Assembly (NCBI GenBank): GCA_002426495.1 | Contig: DIQC01000012.1 | Span: forward strand, 34,013-41,607 | Direction: 5' to 3' | Length of the DNA stretch: 7,595 bases | Source: Thermacetogenium sp. UBA5472 | Lineage (GTDB): Bacteria; Bacillota; DSM-12270; Thermacetogeniales; Thermacetogeniaceae | Shown here: one piece after another, positions 5,636 through 7,595 of the stretch | How the letters are laid out: each line of letters starts with the position of its first letter | Numbering within the stretch: the first letter of the stretch is position 1 | Position numbers and translations under genes: made by a program | Notes under the pieces: generated by a model | The model's input: the letters and a program-made list of their open reading frames with translations, nothing else | Databases searched by the model: none | Told to the model about the DNA's origin: nothing

Positions 5636-7081
5636 GTGGAAGAGAAAACTTATGGCACAGTTGTACAGGTAATCGGTGCTGTCGTGGATGTTGAATTTCC
5701 TCCCGATCAGCTCCCTGATCTCAACGATGCCATAACCATTAGCAGTGAAGATCAGGATGAAGAGATCAAGAAGACAATGCCCGAGGGTTTAGAAATTGTA
5801 CTTGAAGCCTCGCAGCACATGGGCAATAACAGTGTTCGCTGTGTGTCTATGTCTTCTACAGATGGGCTTAGGCGCGGAGCGCGAGCCTTAGATACAAAAG
5901 CCCCGATTAAGATGCCTGTGGGGAGAGAAACACTGGGAAGATTATTCAATGTATTGGGTGAGACCATTGATGGCAAGGGCCCTGTTGAGGTGGAAGAGTA
6001 TTATCCCATTCATCGCCCTGCTCCTCCTATTGTTGAGCAGCGCCCAGCCAGGGAGGTTTTGGAAACAGGGATCAAGGTTGTCGATCTGTTGGCTCCCTTT
6101 GCCAAGGGAGGCAAAATTGGACTGTTCGGCGGTGCAGGGGTAGGCAAAACAGTTCTTATTCAGGAATTGATTCGCAATATTGCCTATGAGCACGGCGGTT
6201 TCTCGGTTTTCTGCGGTGTTGGTGAACGCACCAGAGAGGGGAACGACCTCTATCTGGAGATGGGCGAGTCTGGTGTTCTGGAAAAGACTGCTATGGTTTT
6301 CGGGCAAATGAATGAGCCCCCCGGAGCACGAATGAGAGTAGGGCTTTCTGGCCTGGCAATTGCGGAGTATTTCCGTGATGTGGAAGGGCAAGATGTGTTG
6401 GTTTTTATCGATAACATCTTCCGTTTTACACAGGCCGGTTCCGAGGTATCTGCTTTGTTAGGCAGAATGCCATCTGCGGTGGGCTATCAGCCTACACTGG
6501 CTACTGATATGGGACTGCTTCAGGAGCGCATTACATCCACCAGAAAGGGCTCGATCACCTCTGTGCAGGCTGTTTATGTTCCCGCAGATGACCTGACTGA
6601 CCCGGCACCTGCCACAACATTTGCGCACTTAGATGGTACCGTGGTTTTGTCTCGCCAGATTGCAGAACTAGGACTTTATCCTGCTGTTGACCCTCTAGAT
6701 TCCACTTCTCGTCTGCTTGACCCCAATATCGTTGGGGATGAGCACTATAAGGTAGCTCAAGGGGTACAGGAGGTTTTACAGCGCTATAAAGAACTGCAGG
6801 ATATTATCGCCATCCTGGGCATGGATGAACTCTCTGAGGAAGATAAACAAACAGTGGCGCGGGCGCGCAAAATTCAGCGTTTCCTTTCACAGCCATTCTT
6901 TGTGGCAGAGGCATTTACAGGAAGGTCCGGGGCGTATGTTCCCATCAAGGAGACAGTGAGAGGCTTTAAGGAGATCCTGGATGGCCGGCATGATGATATT
7001 CCGGAGCAATGTTTTGTCTATGCCAGCAATATAGATGATGTTGTGGCTCGGGGGCGAGAGGAAATGGAGGCTGTCAGTTAA
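5636..7081 (+). CDS. atpD: F-type ATP synthase F1 subunit beta (catalytic)
   Basis: 481 residues from GTG 5636. Beta makes ATP from ADP and phosphate. Domains: N-terminal barrel with YGTVVQVIGAVVDVEF (6-21); catalytic domain with P-loop GGAGVGKT (165-172, Lys171 and Thr172), GERTREGND with catalytic Glu197, Walker B LVFIDNIFRF with Asp259, and LYPAVDPLDSTSR with adenine-stacking Tyr348; helical C-terminal domain with an exact DELSEED loop (397-403) that contacts gamma and epsilon. EAFTGRSGAYVP supplies the second adenine-contact phenylalanine. Every catalytic residue expected is present. Residues 39-48 (SEDQDEEIKK region) form a small acidic insertion-like stretch in the barrel. Choosing ATG 5618 instead would add six residues (MKEVKG) and overlap atpG by 4 nt. 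Ends 0 nt from the atpC start. Confidence 0.98.
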   Translation: MEEKTYGTVVQVIGAVVDVEFPPDQLPDLNDAITISSEDQDEEIKKTMPEGLEIVLEASQHMGNNSVRCVSMSSTDGLRRGARALDTKAPIKMPVGRETLGRLFNVLGETIDGKGPVEVEEYYPIHRPAPPIVEQRPAREVLETGIKVVDLLAPFAKGGKIGLFGGAGVGKTVLIQELIRNIAYEHGGFSVFCGVGERTREGNDLYLEMGESGVLEKTAMVFGQMNEPPGARMRVGLSGLAIAEYFRDVEGQDVLVFIDNIFRFTQAGSEVSALLGRMPSAVGYQPTLATDMGLLQERITSTRKGSITSVQAVYVPADDLTDPAPATTFAHLDGTVVLSRQIAELGLYPAVDPLDSTSRLLDPNIVGDEHYKVAQGVQEVLQRYKELQDIIAILGMDELSEEDKQTVARARKIQRFLSQPFFVAEAFTGRSGAYVPIKETVRGFKEILDGRHDDIPEQCFVYASNIDDVVARGREEMEAVS

Positions 7082-7522
7082 GTGGCTGAACAGGTCAAGG
7101 GTAAATGGAGCAGCTTCAGTATAGAGATTATAACCCCTGAGAGGGTAGTGGTCGATGAGCAGATGGAAGGGGTAGTCATTCCCTCCACAGAGGGTCTATT
7201 GGGCATTCTGCGCAATCATGCACCTTTCATTGGCACCTTGGATATCGGGGTGATCAAGTATCTGCAGAGTGGTAGTCGTCACTATGTTGCCTGTGATGCG
7301 GGTGTTTTCGAGATGAAAGACAATGTTTTGCGCATTCTTACAGATTCCGCAGAGCGTGGCGAAAGTATCGATGTAGCTAGAGCGAAACAAGCTAAAGAAC
7401 GAGCAGAAAGGCGCATTCAGCAAAGGTCAGAGGATCTGGATCACCTGCGGGCAGAGCTAGCCCTGAGGAGATCCCTGGCCCGTCTTAATGCCGCAGAAGC
7501 ATCCGGAGCAAGAAAGAATTGA
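7082..7522 (+). CDS. atpC: F-type ATP synthase F1 subunit epsilon
   Basis: 146 residues, slightly longer than the common 130-140, with about eight extra N-terminal residues (MAEQVKGK) before the conserved FSIEIITPERVV. Residues about 12-90 form the beta-sandwich (VVIPSTEGLLGILRNHAPFIGTL is the typical core, 31-53), and about 96-140 the two-helix C-terminal domain, rich in Arg and Ala. IDVARA (96-101) fits the I(L)DxxRA ATP-binding motif known from Bacillus PS3 epsilon, so an ATP-sensing role in blocking wasteful hydrolysis is possible. GTG start at 7082 directly follows the atpD TAA, with TGGAGG (7065-7070) 11 nt before it. It is the last gene of the operon. Confidence 0.96.
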   Translation: MAEQVKGKWSSFSIEIITPERVVVDEQMEGVVIPSTEGLLGILRNHAPFIGTLDIGVIKYLQSGSRHYVACDAGVFEMKDNVLRILTDSAERGESIDVARAKQAKERAERRIQQRSEDLDHLRAELALRRSLARLNAAEASGARKN

Positions 7523-7563
7523 TACACTGTGTCACAAGGGGATGGTTCTCCTGTGTCACGTAT
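7522..7563 (+). terminator. Imperfect hairpin after atpC, possible operon end without T-run
   Basis: Pairing arms: ATAC (7522-7525) with GTAT (7560-7563); GTG (7529-7531) with CAC (7557-7559); CACA (7533-7536) with TGTG (7552-7555); GGGGA (7538-7542) with TCTCC (7547-7551, one G-T pair), around a TGGT loop. That is about 16 pairs with a 3-nt bulge, one T-T mismatch and a bulged A. It starts at the last base of the atpC stop. What follows (AGACATTATGG) has no T-run, so intrinsic termination is doubtful; a 3'-end stabilising or processing hairpin is as likely. Confidence 0.5.
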
Positions 7564-7595
7564 AGACATTATGGAGTTGGAGTAAGGTCGGTCTG

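Noticed and set aside
5942..6391. Minus-strand open frame of 149 codons inside atpD
   Set aside because: It is wholly antisense to the catalytic domain of beta, whose motifs account for the sequence; there is no recognisable family and no upstream signals.
7529..7585. 18-codon open frame (GTG to TAA) after atpC
   Set aside because: No SD ahead of it, most of it lies in the hairpin arms, and no family is recognisable; short open frames like this are expected by chance.

Overview
The window carries a complete, intact F-type (F1Fo) ATP synthase operon on the + strand, in the order atpZ-atpI-atpB-atpE-atpF-atpH-atpA-atpG-atpD-atpC. It is preceded by the 3' end of a UDP-N-acetylglucosamine 2-epimerase gene (wecB/mnaA) and followed by about 70 bp of non-coding sequence with a hairpin. 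The wecB-atpZ/I-atpBEFHAGDC order, the strong Gram-positive-style Shine-Dalgarno (SD) sequences, the heavy use of GTG and TTG starts and the separate delta (atpH) subunit all suggest a Firmicute, most likely of the Clostridia. That placement is inference; there is no rRNA or other marker in the window.

Layout: 1-197 is the wecB tail. 198-315 is an AT-rich spacer with a candidate promoter (about 243-273) and an AT-only-like 10-bp inverted repeat (271-303). 316-900 holds two small membrane proteins of the Fo assembly/ion-handling type (AtpZ, short AtpI). 944-1928 holds the ion channel (a) and the c-ring subunit. 1929-2143 is the only long internal spacer (215 nt) and has nested complementary segments that predict a sizeable RNA structure just ahead of atpF. 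2144-3192 holds the stator subunits b and delta. 3194-7522 holds the F1 head: alpha, gamma, beta and epsilon. 7523-7595 has a long imperfect hairpin without a U-tract. No gene-free stretch exceeds 300 bases.

How it works together: a (Arg166) and the c-ring (Glu60) move ions across the membrane and turn gamma/epsilon/c. Subunits b and delta hold alpha3beta3 still, and beta makes or splits ATP. The c subunit has the Gln27/Glu60/Tyr65 pattern with Ala61 where Na+-binding c subunits have Ser/Thr, so proton coupling is predicted. All ten genes are full length with their catalytic motifs intact.

I found no new protein system here. The points worth a second look are the structured atpE-atpF spacer, the terminal hairpin without a T-run, the palindrome overlapping the putative -10 box, the excess of non-ATG starts, the shortened AtpI and the ATP-binding signature in epsilon. 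For atpA and atpD, SD placement argues for starts downstream of the longest open frame (3194 and 5636).
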